Below, in pieces: positions 10,291-21,134 of a DNA stretch of 64,000 nucleotides (position 1 is the first letter of the stretch; every line of letters begins with the position of its first letter). Origin of the DNA: Culex pipiens pallens (Eukaryota > Arthropoda > Insecta > Diptera > Culicidae); the NCBI RefSeq assembly GCF_016801865.2, contig NC_068938.1:34641759-34705758 (forward strand), given 5' to 3'. The notes below the pieces were generated by a model. The model saw nothing but the letters and a program-made list of their open reading frames with translations, made no database searches and had not been told where the DNA came from. The translations under genes and the position numbers were made by a program.

Positions 10291-10935
10291 CAGTCATCCC
10301 TCATATTCGGAACAGTTTACAGATCGGCCAACGTTCAAAAAATCATAGAAAATCGATTATTGAACATAATGATTTGTTTCTACCTTCATGTGAAAGCTTG
10401 TATTGAGATCTTTCGATTAATGTGTTGACCGACTGTAATTTTTTACGTTTTACATCAAATTTTCAAAGAAAAACATTGACCCATGAAATCCACAAATTCG
10501 GAACACATTTTTCTTACGGATGTAAACAAACTTTGGTTCACTCCAGGAGTAAACATTTCATACAAAATAATGACTTCACACACTGAAACCAATGAAATTC
10601 AAGCAAAGTAATGTTTTATGAATGGTCTGATAACTTTTTTTGTGAAAATATCAGTTAAATTCAGGTGTTCCACAATTGTGGGAGGTACAATAACATCCCA
10701 CAATTATGGAACAGGCAATTTGGAGGCAGTGTTTTGCTGCTCCGAATAAATTAGTCTTGAAATGCAGTTTGTTGTTTTAAAAGTACTACTTTTACTAGTG
10801 AAATAGCAAGAGAATGTAAAAATAAAGGTCCTAAAAATAGTAGGGTCACCAGAAAAGATGCATTTTGTTTGCTATTGACAAATTATTACAAAAGTGTTCA
10901 GAATTTGTGGGTGTTCCGAATATGTGGGATGACTG
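10291..10935. mobile_element. 645-bp MITE, 24-bp TIRs, TA target duplication
   Basis: Left end CAGTCATCCCTCATATTCGG; right end on the minus strand CAGTCATCCCACATATTCGG. The inverted repeats match at 23 of 24 positions. TA flanks both ends (10289-10290, 10936-10937). The interior repeats motifs related to the ends (CACAATTGTGGGAGG, CACAATTATGGAACA). No transposase is encoded, so it depends on a Tc1/mariner-class enzyme supplied in trans. Confidence 0.88.
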
Positions 10936-11074
10936 TAGAGGCAAAGTGGACCGCACAGTGGCCTTTACTGAGCAACCGAATCCAGAAGGGAAACGATCAC
11001 CAGATGAGTTGCCCCGAGTCGGGATTTGAACCCCGATCTAGGGGAAATATACCCTTTCACAGCCTATTTCTATA

Positions 11075-11310
11075 CGCAGAAAAATAAGGCATATTTGAAT
11101 CAACAAAACGTTTTGTTTATTTGAAAATCATTATTTTTGTTGAATCAACGCTAAACGTCAAAGCAGCTTTTACTAAACAACAAAAGACTTTTGTGGAATT
11201 GAGAAAATCAAGGTTTGTTTCAACGCAAAATCGGCGTTGATTATATTCAACAAAAATTTTGTTGATTCAAACCTCGTACAGGCTGATTCTACAAAACATT
11301 TTTCTGCGTG
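11075..11310. mobile_element. ~236-bp MITE with ACGCAGAAAAAT termini
   Basis: The left end reads TACGCAGAAAAAT and the right end, on the minus strand, TACACGCAGAAAAATG. Subterminal inverted blocks TTTGAATCAACAAAA and TTTTGTTGATTCAAA fold onto each other. TA lies at both borders. Non-coding. Confidence 0.75.
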
Positions 11311-12012
11311 TATTATCGGCATATCAGCACTTTGATCATGAATTACAGCTGCTATAAGTGTTTTTGACTGTTCCAAAGTAATAAATAGCTCAAATAAAAG
11401 TGAGCAAGCAACTCTCCATTGTTGATGTATCTTAAAATGTTGATTTAATAGCGGGAAACTGCAAAAGTGATGAGAATTGGTCGAACGACTGATTAAAATG
11501 GGTTGAATTCCCTACGAGGCGAAAGCGTTTCCGTGGCTCGGTCGACATTTTTACGTTTTATGAAACTTAAGACTTTAAGAAATTTGATGAAAATTAATTG
11601 GCATCCTAAACATGACCATGCAAGAAAAGTTAGGTTAATTTAGATTAGGGTACCCAAACTTTTGGCCCTGTGGGCCAGATATGATTGTTCAGAAGCAGTG
11701 GCGTTCCGGAATGAAACAAATAATTTTAAGAATAAATTGTGTATTTGACCATTTTAGGTATCATGAACGGAACTAAGGGTCAGCCATTGTCAATTTTTCA
11801 TAAACCGATTCGTGTGTTCCCAATTTAAAAAAATAATGTGTTGGTCTATAGGCTGTGGCACATGTTCTTAAGGTTTCTTCTTCTAAATGTACTCGAGAAA
11901 TATGGAAGCAAAATAAATATATTAGACGCGCTATCAACTGAAAAAAACTCAAAATGCATTTTCCTACTTTGATCATATTTTTAAATCATGATTGAGTTAC
12001 TTAAAAACTGAT
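11311..12012. other. Spacer without recognised gene
   Basis: AT-rich. Minus-strand open frames of 67 codons near 11173-11376 and 11773-11976 have no recognisable content and overlap repeats. Confidence 0.45.
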
Positions 12013-12130
12013 TTGCCTTCCTCACTGAGGTAAGGCTATAATCCTGCTCTAAAAATGAACTTTCTATTAAAAGCTCATAGACCCACCTTCATGTATACAT
12101 ATCTACTCAGAATCGAAAACTGAACAAATG

Positions 12131-12180
12131 TCTGTGTGTGTGTATGTGTGTGTGTATGTGTGTGTGTATGTATGTATGTG
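12131..12180 (+). repeat. TG/TATG microsatellite of copy A
   Basis: Mixed TGTGTGTA and TATG steps. The matching place in copy B (34601-34774) holds a pure CA tract of 87 units, so the same ancestral site expanded very differently. Confidence 0.9.
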
Positions 12181-12339
12181 ACCAAAATTCTCACTGAGTT
12201 TTCTCAGCACTGGCTGAACCGATTTTGATCGAAACAGTTGCATTCGACTTGGTTTAGGGTCCCATACATCGCTATTGAATTGTTTGAAGTTTCGATAAGT
12301 AGTTCAAAAGTTATGTATAAAAATGTGTTTTCACAAATA

Positions 12340-14210
12340 CCCGGATCTCAATTATATGCACGTAAACGATGTCCGGATCCATCATCCGACCCATCGTTGA
12401 TTAGGTAATTGAAAGGCCTTTCCAATGAGTCCAAAACATTGAAGATCTGGCAACCCTGTCTCGAGTTATGACCACTTAAGTGATATATTTGTACTTTTTT
12501 GAAGCCGGATCTCACTTAAATGTATATAAACTATGTCCGGATCCATCATCCGACCCATAGTTGGTTAGGTGATTGAAAGGCCTTTCCAATGATTCCAAAA
12601 CATTGAAGATCTGGCAACCCTGTCTCGAGTTATGATCACTTAAGTGATATTGATGCACTTTTTTGAAGCCGGATCTCACTTAAATGTATGTTAACTATGT
12701 CCGGATCCATCATCCGACCCATCGTTGGTTAGGTAATTGAAAGGCCTTTCTAATGAGTCCAAAACATTGAAGATCTGGCAACCCTGTCTCGAGTTATGAC
12801 CACTTAAGTGATATATTTGCACTTTTTTGATGCCGGATCTCACTTAAATGCATGTAAACTATGTCTGGATCCATCATACGACCCATCGTTGGTTATGTAA
12901 TTGAAAGGCCTTTCCAATGAGTCCAAGACATTGAAGATCTGGCAACCCTGTCTCGAGTTATGATCACTTAAGTGATATTGATGCACTTTTTTGAAGCCGG
13001 ATCTCACTTAAATGTATGTTAACTATGTCCGGATCCATCATCCGACCCATCGTTGGTTAGGTAATTGAAAGGCCTTTCTAATGAGTCCAAAACATTGAAG
13101 ATCTGGGAACCCTGCCTCGAGTTATGACCACTTAAGTGATATTTATGTACTTTTTTGAAGCCGGATCTCACTTGAATGTATGTAAACTATGTCTGGATCC
13201 ATCATATGACCCATCGTTGGTTATATAATTGAAAGGCCTTTCCAATGAGTCCAAGACATTGAAGATCTGGCAACCCTGTCTCGAGTTATGATCACTTAAG
13301 TGATATTGATGCACTTTTTTGAAGCCGGATCCCATTTAAATGTATGTTAACTATGTCTGTATCCACCATCCGACCCATCGTTGGTTAGGTAATTGAAAGG
13401 CTTTTCCAATGAGTCCAAAACATTGAAGATCTGGCAACCCTGTCTCGAGTTATGACCACTTAAGTGATATTTATGTACTTTTTTGAAGCCGGATCTCACT
13501 TGAATGTATGTAAACTATGTCCGGATCCATCATCCGACCCATCGTTGGTTAGGTAATCGAAAGACCTTTCTAACGAGTCCAAAACATTGAAGATCTGGCA
13601 ACCCTGTCTCGAGATATGTCCTCTTAAGTGATATTGATGCACTTTTTTGAAGCCGGATCCCACTTAAATGTATGTTAACTATGTCCGGATCCACCATCCG
13701 ACCCATCGTTGGTTAGGTAATCGAAAAACCTTTCCAACGAATCCAAAACACTGAAGATCTGGCAACCCTGTCTCGAGATATGGCCACTTAAGTAATATTT
13801 ATGTACTTTTTGGAAGCCGGATCTCACTTAAATGTATGTTAACTATGTCTGTATCCACCATCCGACCCATCGTTGGTTAGGTAATTGAAATGCCTTTCCA
13901 ATGAGTCCAAAACATTGAAGATCTGGGAACCCTGTCTCGAGTTATGACCACTTAAGTGATATTTATGTACTTTTTTGAAGCCGGATCTCACTTGAATGTA
14001 TGTAAACTATGTCCGGATCCACCATCCGACCCATCGTTGGTTAGGTTATTGAAAAACCTTTCCAACGAGTCCAAAACATTGAAGATCTGGCAACCCTGTC
14101 TCGAGATATGTCCTCTTAAGTGATATTGATGCATTTTTTTGAAGCCGGATCCCACTTAAATGTATGTAAACGATGTCCGGATCCACCATCCGACCCATCG
14201 TTGGTCAGGT
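12340..14210 (+). repeat. 164-bp tandem array, about 12 units
   Basis: Landmark TCCGGATCC recurs at 12372, 12536, 12700, 12864 (variant), 13028, 13192, 13356, 13520 and onward to 14175, a step of 164 bp. Units contain CCGACCCATCGTTGGTTAGG and GAAGATCTGGCAACCCTG. Most units alternate between two endings, GATATTGATGCAC and GATATTTATGTAC, giving a partial 328-bp higher-order period. The array is cut by the insertion at 14211 and then resumes. Confidence 0.93.
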
Positions 14211-14696
14211 GTGTGGTCCAATCCAATACCCGCTAACCGGTAGCGATATTATGGGAAAGTATAGTTTGTATCAGACTTTGTATATGCCGAATGCTGATAC
14301 AACTTATCTCAATCCCGGGTATTAGGTGGTGATAGCCCTCGCGCTGCTTCCAACGACCCGTTTCAGAATGACAGTGCTCCTTGCGGTCCAATTCCGAGGT
14401 CGCTGGGCATTGTTCGGCCCCGCCTAAACATAGAAGCAAGCATCTGAAGGAAACTCGATCTATATTTAGACTTCCAATCCCGTCAGCCAAATCAGGGATC
14501 AGCGCGTATTTAATATGAGAAGATAACATGTTTCAACACTACGGATCAATTCACTGCAACAGTGTAAATCTTCTGATGGCCGACTGCTTAGCGTCTCAGA
14601 CCACCAATCCAAAGGTGTGAGTTCGAATTCCACCTGATTCATTTTCGTTTTTTTGTTCATATTCAAAGTTCAAATTCCTGATTCCAAATTTCAAAG
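14211..14696 (+). mobile_element. 486-bp retroposed insertion with 19-bp target duplication
   Basis: Flanked by a perfect 19-bp direct repeat GACCCATCGTTGGTCAGGT (14192-14210 and 14697-14715), which belongs to the 164-bp unit. A tRNA-like block near its right end (about 14575-14635) has box A-like TGGCCGACTGC and box B-like AGTTCGAATTCC. The rest, rich in mixed sequence (CGCTAACCGGTAGCG hairpin near 14231), is not recognised. The duplication length points to LINE-type priming. The tRNA block is at the 3' side, not the 5' side, which is unusual for a SINE. Confidence 0.75.
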
Positions 14697-14888
14697 GACC
14701 CATCGTTGGTCAGGTAATCGAAAAACCTTTCCAACGAATCCAAAACACTGAAGATCTGGCAACCATGTCTCGAGTTATGATTACTTAAGTTATATGTGTG
14801 TACATTTTTTTTCTGGATTCAAAAAAATAGCCGAAATATGTGTCCAAACCACTCATATTACCCATTGTTGGTAAAAAGTGAGGAAGGC

Positions 14889-16550
14889 ATCAACCACATT
14901 GGTGGATTAAGTTAGTTTTTTTTGTCAAATTTCGGAGTACAGCAACCGCGATAAAAACATCATTTTAAAAAACATAGAGATGACATAATGAAGAGGAGTG
15001 TATTAAGTTTTAAAATAAGAAAAGCTTTTAAGAGCTGATTTACCAAATCTCGCTATAACCAAGCTTTATCTCTACAGTACAAAGCTTTTTCACATTGCTT
15101 TTTGTCCCTCAAACCACCATCCGTCTCCACCGTTTCGTAAAAGCTTCTTCTTGGGAAAAAGCAAAGCTCCTCACCGCATCCATTCATTTATTTCCAGCGG
15201 CACCCCTCTTTTCCGGTTATGATTGAAGCAGATGAAGCAAAAACCTCCCCTTCGGAGAGCCCTAATGGGTTCGTCGAATCCAATTTCTGGTTCCTGGTTT
15301 TGCGGGGCTCAACCCACCCGAAACTTTGCCCGTAATTCGATCATGGGGTCCAATTTTCATCTATCGTTTCCGCCGGGTTGACTGACTGGTGGTGTGTATA
15401 CGTACAGTTACTTTTTTTTGTTTTAGTTCATTTGGTCGTTCTAATCGACAGGAACTGGATTCGTTTATTTGTGGTCCGCTATGGCCATTAATTTTTGTCT
15501 GGTTTTTCATTCGCTAGAATGATTTTCCCCAACCCTCTGCCGCGCTCGCCCCCTTAGTTCAAGTTGCAATCCAATTTTTGCATCGACAATTATTCCTCCG
15601 CATGTTCATGGAAGAGGTAAGGGTTAGGGAAAACGATACTCATGACTTCAAAGCTTGAATCAGAGGGAGCAAACAAAAAAAGAAAAGCTTACACTATCCC
15701 CTCGTTCCGATTGTCCAGCAAATTGGGGTCAAAACGAAAGTTTTTCGCTGGCCTGGGGGGAAAAAACGTGACGCTCTGAAATCGGGGACCACAGTGAACT
15801 AAAAAAAAATTGCGGATGGAAAACAACAGAGAAAAATTATATTGTTGACATTTCAATTAAGAGACTCTTCTGGGAGGGATGAAAGAACTGTAGTTTATAT
15901 TCGTGCTATTTTTTGTTACTTCCCCCCAACTGCTTTTCATTAAACTGTTCTGAATGGGCCACTCTCGGAGACACGGGCCCAAACAGTGCCCTGCTTTATT
16001 CAGCTCTATTCATTCATTCATTCCGAAAAGGAAAAGCATTTTGCAGCAACTCTGGGAGACAATACCAAACTCGCCAATACACCGGTCATTCCACCAGCTG
16101 GCCCATGTTTCTTTTACTAGAAGAAAATCTCCCGGTTGGATGAAGCGATGGCGATGACAATCGATTCGTCGGAAAAATATGATTCTTTGGAGTGAATCTG
16201 GGATTTAAATTAAACCTTTAATCTGTTATTTTCGGTGACTATTCACGAAAAAAATCATTTGTGTTCAATGTACGAATAAAACCACTATTCGTTATTAAGT
16301 ATAAAGAGCTACACTTTTACAATAACTTTCTATTCCTATTTCTAAAAAATCTCAGAAAACAAAACTTTTTCGAAGTCTATTAGAAATAAGTTGCTAATCA
16401 AAGGGAATAAGGTGTAACCACTCCAGATTTTCCGGACATGACTATTTAATGAAGTATTTTTTTTAAAGTACTGATTTTTTTATAATTTTCTAACGATTAT
16501 TTGAATATTTGCCTGCATTTTTACAATGTTTAAGTTTTTTTAATGAAATA
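14889..16550. other. Apparently unique sequence, no gene recognised
   Basis: Mixed composition from about 15050 to 16170, AT-rich after that. Open frames of 65-76 codons at 15913-16157 overlap each other and show no domain. No splice-bounded coding segment could be defended. Confidence 0.4.
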
Positions 16551-16671
16551 CAATAATTTTCACAAAATACTTTATTTGTTAGATACTCAAATTGCAAATT
16601 ATAAAAATTTTAGTATTTTCGAATATACCGTATTTTTGTGAAAATTTGAGTACTGATATGATTTGATTTGA

Positions 16672-16923
16672 TGTGATAATCAACAGGGCCACACGGATGA
16701 GCTATATAGCGGTTGCCTAGAACTACAGTGGCTCAGACTTAAAGGGAGCATCTTCAAATTACTGCCGTATGAAGGGCCAAAAGGGGTGGTTGGACGCGAA
16801 CAAGCAAAATCACTCACAGTGTCCTCAGAGGAAAAGAATCTCCTTCCGACAATAATCTCCAATAACTCCGAAAAAAGTCTGACAAAGCTGAAAAACAGGG
16901 CTCGCACCCTGTTGGGGGCCTAA
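16672..16923 (+). other. Open frame with TAA stop and downstream AATAAA, function unknown
   Basis: About 83 codons are open from 16672 to the TAA at 16921-16923, ending NRARTLLGA. AATAAA follows at 17002-17007, so the layout resembles the last exon or 3' end of a transcript. There is no good initiator, no recognised domain, and a minus-strand frame overlaps it (16680-16907). It could equally be a fragment of a retroelement or chance. No gene call is made. Confidence 0.25.
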
Positions 16924-17339
16924 AAGGGCGCGGCAGACAGCTGGAGACCGACAGAGGTCAATAGATGCATTAATTGTACAATCCGTAAGAATTGTTCAAT
17001 TAATAAACTATTTTCCCCTTGTTACGTAGTTTTGGTCTTCCACTATCCACAACCAGTCTCCGCCATTATAGCATACTGTCCACTGCCCTGATGCTCCCTA
17101 CCCGATCCCCGGTTTTGAATCTAACTACTAAAAAAATATAAAAATCATCGTTGAGTAAAGGTCAATGCGGATGGAGAGCAAATCGAGCTCGGTATCCCTT
17201 CACAAAGACTGGTAGTAAGTGTGAAAAAACAATGAGCAAAAGCACAGAAAATCAAGAATAAGAAAAAGTAATTCAGATGAAGAGAAAATTGAGCTCAGTA
17301 TCTACTCACAAGTTACAAATAACTTTTTGCGTTTCTCTT

Positions 17340-17880
17340 TGTTTGGCCATGAACGGCCATGTCAACGACGACCAACTTTTTGAAACCTTTTGTTTGTAAT
17401 ATCGTGATAACTCGTGATGTTTATAAGCAAACCTCTTATGTTCATATATCCAATTTTTTGTAATTATCTGCTCTACAACTTTGTACAACATTGTTCTACT
17501 CTAAAATATAACCCTGCAAAGTTAAAAAAAACGAAATTTCAAAATGAAAATTTTCTTTTAAGTGATAAAATGACCGTTCTGGGTTAATTTAGATTCGAAA
17601 AGTACACTAAATTTCCCTTTAAATGGCATGTTCCAGAAAAAAATACAGTTGAGTAATGGAAAGCGGCCGAGTTATAAAACTTTTTGTTTTGTGTTTTTTA
17701 ATGAAAAATGCGTTTATTTTCGGAATTCTGAGTACGCCATTAAATCAGGCATCAATTTTTTACATAAATGTCCCTTTGACACTAAATTTCTCTATCATCA
17801 CCATTTCAAGGTGGCAAATTTTTGAAAACACCTCTTTTTTTGGCATGTTTTAAAATGGAAGGAGCGTACCGACCCTCCGT
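17340..17880. repeat. Diverged copy of one arm of the 35-kb foldback repeat
   Basis: Shares CCCTGCAAAGTTA, a GTTGAGTAA...AAAGTTTTT-type end and the AAAAGTACA-TAAATTTCCC block with 34905-35412. Here only one arm and a middle section are clear. Non-coding. Confidence 0.55.
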
Positions 17881-18012
17881 CACGAGATATCAAAACACGG
17901 ACTCGTGATCAGGGCCAAAAGTTATCCCTTTGGACAAAGTATCAACTGCTGTGTAGGTTACCCATAATGCAAATTATGAAAAAACGGTATTTTAAGAAAA
18001 TTTGAGTATTTG

Positions 18013-19348
18013 AGCCGGGAATCGTGGTGTAGAGGTAAGCGTGGTTGCCTCTCACCCAGTCGGCTTGGGTTCAATCCCAGACCGTCCCGGTGGCATTTTT
18101 CGAGACGAAATTTGTCTGACCACGCCTTCCGTCGGACGGGGAAGTAAATGTTGGCCCCGGTTTAACCTAGAGGGTTAGGTCGTTAACTCAATCCAGGTGT
18201 AGGAGTCGTCTCCCTGTGTCCCTGTCTCGGTGGAGTCACTAGTAGGCAGTTGGACTCACAATCCAAAGGTCGTCAGTTCGAATCCAGGGGTGGATGGAAG
18301 CTTAGGTGTAAAAAAAGGTTTGCATTTGTCTCAACAATTAGGGGAGAGTGGGGAGACTTGATCCCCTTTTTTGTATCGCACATACCTCTGTCAATTTCTC
18401 ACGTAACTATGAACTTTTTGCATGAATTGAAAGCATAAACATTGAAATATGTTTGGCTAATAAGGGTATTTCAACAGATAAATTCTTCGAATCATACCAA
18501 GCGTTTTAAAAAAATATTTTAAACCGGCATTTTCAAAATGTTGGGGGTAATTTGATCCCCCTTTCAACATGTTTAAGAAATCTTAAGCAAAATGTTTCTT
18601 ATTCATCCAAACTGTTAATTTCTTATAAGTTATAGCAATTTCACATTAAACCTGTACGTTTGTGTTCAAAATATAACAAGTTTAGCATGCAAAATATTTA
18701 AAAACTTAAAATTTTCTTTTTTAGACCAAAATTGAGCATGTTTACAAAAACTTTTGAAAAATGGTTCAAACTGCAGTATGTTATGTACAAATATACTAAA
18801 GGAAACTATGTACGAAAACCCAGCCCAATTATTTAATCTTGAGGCTGATTCCAGTGACTGTAAAAATGCAGGGATCAAGTCTCCCTAAACGCACTTTTTT
18901 AAAAAATTGATTGTAAAAATAGTATGACGATAAATTTAACGTCAAACGCGTAAGGGCTTTGGAGTTGATATGTTTATCAAACAATTCATGCATAAAAAAT
19001 ATTGTTTTGAATAATTTTTGAGTGTTTTCTATACTTATCAAAACAAAGAAAAAAGATCTCTTGGAAGTTTTTTGCAGCACTTTTTAGAAATATGTGTGTA
19101 ATTTAATCTAAACATTTTTTAATGCTTTTCTTTGTTTTCTACAATGAGTTTTAGTCAATTTCGCACAACTTTCTAGAACAAAGCTAATTGTTTTACCAAC
19201 AAGCTGACGAGATACAGGCTTGGAATCAAGTGTCCTCGGGGATTAAGTCTCCCCACTCTCCCCTAAGCCTTCGAAAACCTAGTTTCGAGTAAAAATCTCG
19301 CAATCGAGAACGCTAAGGCAATGCTGTAGAGCGAATAATTTGATTTTT
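18013..19348 (+). mobile_element. Dimeric tRNA SINE (Glu-like head) split by a MITE
   Basis: The 12-bp flanks TTTGAGTATTTG (18001-18012) and TTTGAGTGTTTG (19349-19360) differ at one base. The head (18013-18091) has GCCGGGA pairing with TCCCGGT, box A TGGTGTAGAGG, the loop CTCTCACCCAG typical of tRNA-Glu, and box B GGGTTCAATCCC. The second unit (about 18231-18297) has anticodon arm TTGGACTCACAATCCAA and box B AGTTCGAATCC. The tail after the MITE runs to GCGAATAATTTGATTTTTT. Without the 923-bp MITE the SINE is about 411 bp. Confidence 0.88.
18341..19263. mobile_element. 923-bp TA-flanked MITE nested in the SINE
   Basis: The left end is GGGGAGAGTGGGGAGACTTG; the right end on the minus strand is GGGGAGAGTGGGGAGACTTA. 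TA borders both (18339-18340 and 19264-19265). The interior carries further GATCAAGTCTCCCT and TTGATCCCC motifs echoing the ends. Joining the flanks restores a continuous SINE. No coding frame, so it is non-autonomous. Confidence 0.9.
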
Positions 19349-20103
19349 TTTGAGTGTTTGTCCAAAAAACTCGATTCAAGTGAAAAGACATACAAAATTT
19401 CACTTCGTTTGATAATCATGATGCTAATTATGATATTTTAGTATTTTCGAAAAAAATACGGTATTTTGTAAAAATTTGAGTTTTTTTTGGAAAGACGGTA
19501 CTTTGTGCAAACTAGAGAATTTTATTCTAAAAATACTAAAACAACGAAAAAGAAAACCAAATTTCACTTCGTTTGATACCCATATTGCAAATTATGTAAA
19601 TTTGAATACTTAAAAACGGTAATTTGTGATTTTTTTAGAATTTTGCTTTGAAATTTACTTATATTATCAAAAAAGGACTCTTAAACAGTGAAAATGCATG
19701 CAGTATTTCAAAACGTTTAATACCCATACTGCGTATTATAAAAAATGAGAATTCCCGAGAAAATACGGTTTTCTGTGAAACTTACTAATATATCAAAAAG
19801 AAATTCTTAGAGAGTGCTTTGAAATTTCAAACTTATTTGGTTGGATTAAGTCAATTTTAGAAATAAAATAAAAATAAGCTATCTTCCGTCATCGTCGATA
19901 AAATTACCGCCGATAGAATTATCGGAATAACAATAACGTTAACGATTATCTATCGTTATCGTCCCGATGTTTTCACACGTGTGTCTTAATTTTTAAATAG
20001 ATTTTGTTTGCTGAAAAAATGTTGAGATTTCCAAAACAGTGTCCACGCGGTTTATGGATTGTCTCATATTGATATCAAAAGTTTTATTTTTGAAAAGGTC
20101 TTA

Positions 20104-20329
20104 CAGAGAAACCTCTTTTTACGCGGTGGCGTTACCCTTTTCATTTCGTCAATTTCTCTAAAATTATACAATATTTCAGCAAGCTTTAAAAAGCATTTTG
20201 TAGATTTGGACAAAACCTATAAATTGTTTTCAAAAGACTGCAAAAGTGTTGCGTCGTTCCAGAGAAATCGACAAATTAGAAAAATGTGGTGAGTTACGTT
20301 TTTCTAATTTATAAAAAGAGGTTTCACTG
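20104..20329. mobile_element. 226-bp MITE with CAGAGAAACCTC termini
   Basis: Left end CAGAGAAACCTCTTTTTA; right end on the minus strand CAGTGAAACCTCTTTTTA, one mismatch in 18. TA flanks at 20102-20103 and 20330-20331. AT-rich interior without a gene. Confidence 0.88.
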
Positions 20330-20334
20330 TAAAA

Positions 20335-20950
20335 GCTTTTGTCTTTGTCTTTCATTCGTTTATTGGACCTTTAAAAAATTTAGATATTTATGTAACCAAT
20401 TTTATTGGTGTAAAACTAAAACGCTAATATATATATCGTCAGAGGGCGAATCAGCTGACAACTTTCGAGAGAATTGCCTTTCTTTTGTGAGTACCCCCCC
20501 CCCCCCACACACACAATCCAAGCCACGTGTCACTTCGCGGTGGAAAAAAGAGACGCTCGTGCGTACGACGCTTCTCGTCGTGGTGGACTCATCTGAGCTC
20601 GGGTCACCCGGAGAAACGTGAGTAAAAATAATAAATAAACATCGCACAAAACAGCTGAGCTTGGTGGTGGTCGTTCCCCATTCAGCGAAGAAGCCGCGAG
20701 GAGGAAACGCGTGGACATGTCCGATTGTTCCAGCCTCGGCCCACGTGCCCGCCAGCTTCGCGTTTAAGGCGATTGGGGACGCCCGTGACAGCGTGGTCAT
20801 TTTTTTCTTCCTTTTTCCCCTCCGGGATTGTACCATTGATGGAACTTCTTGGAAATGTGTGATTCGCTTGGGATGGAACGACAAGGAACGATCAAGGACA
20901 GGATTCTGTTGCCTTGACAGGCAGGCAGATCTCGAATGCGTCAATGAATA
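20335..20950. other. Apparently unique sequence with poly-C/CA tract
   Basis: GC-richer sequence with a C14-type run followed by CACACACA at 20495-20515. A minus-strand frame of 186 codons (20402-20962) crosses this simple repeat and is overlapped by frames on both strands; it has no recognised domain and is not called. It may be regulatory or intronic. Confidence 0.4.
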
Positions 20951-20954
20951 AGGC

Positions 20955-21134
20955 CGTTGCAAATATTTTTTGAAGTTTATGTCCCTCCACTCTCCTTTCT
21001 CCTGTCTCGTCAGAGGCGCTGGAGCAGAAATCCCACGTTAGAGGAAGGCCATGCCCCGGGGGGCGTAGTGCCAATAGTTTCGTTTTTTTTTTCGTCCCTC
21101 CACTCTGACCTAACTTTGAAAAATATTTGCAACG
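20955..21134. mobile_element. 180-bp MITE with CGTTGCAAATATTTTT termini
   Basis: Left end CGTTGCAAATATTTTTTGAA; right end on the minus strand CGTTGCAAATATTTTTCAAA. Just inside each end lies GTCCCTCCACTCT, in direct rather than inverted orientation, which is unusual. A fragment of the terminal motif recurs near 58366. No target duplication was identified. Confidence 0.7.

Larger units (their letters stand above)
12015..14888 (+). mobile_element. Composite repeat, copy A: TIRs, microsatellite, 164-bp array
   Basis: It opens GCCTTCCTCACTGAGG and closes GTGAGGAAGGC, so the ends are inverted repeats of GCCTTCCTCAC. After the left end come a TG/TATG microsatellite (about 12131-12180), a single-copy segment with TTCTCACTGAGTTTTCTCAG, and the 164-bp tandem array. 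A copy in reverse order lies at 33532-34892, and diverged members are at 60240-61179 and 55258. No protein frame is present, so it is non-autonomous if mobile. Confidence 0.8.
16551..19800. repeat. Old degenerate direct repeats interrupted by insertions
   Basis: Diverged copies of a unit with GCAAATTATGAAAA, a TACGGTATTTTGTG-like run and AATTTGAGTA occur near 16590-16660, 17965-18012, 19390-19500, 19555-19640 and 19700-19790. Neighbouring copies also share TTTCACTTCGTTTGATACCC. The SINE at 18013 sits inside one such unit. Boundaries are loose because copies are only partly alike. Confidence 0.55.

Noticed and set aside
10980..11045. tRNA-like motif around GGATTTGAACCCCGATC
   Set aside because: Only a box B-like match on the minus strand; no box A or paired stems.
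16900..17060. Solo LTR starting TGTTGGGGGCC
   Set aside because: No polypurine tract before it, no matching end with ACA, no target duplication and no second copy in the window.
20402..20962. 186-codon minus-strand frame
   Set aside because: It crosses a poly-C/CA simple repeat, has competing frames on the other strand and in the same strand, and has no recognisable domain.
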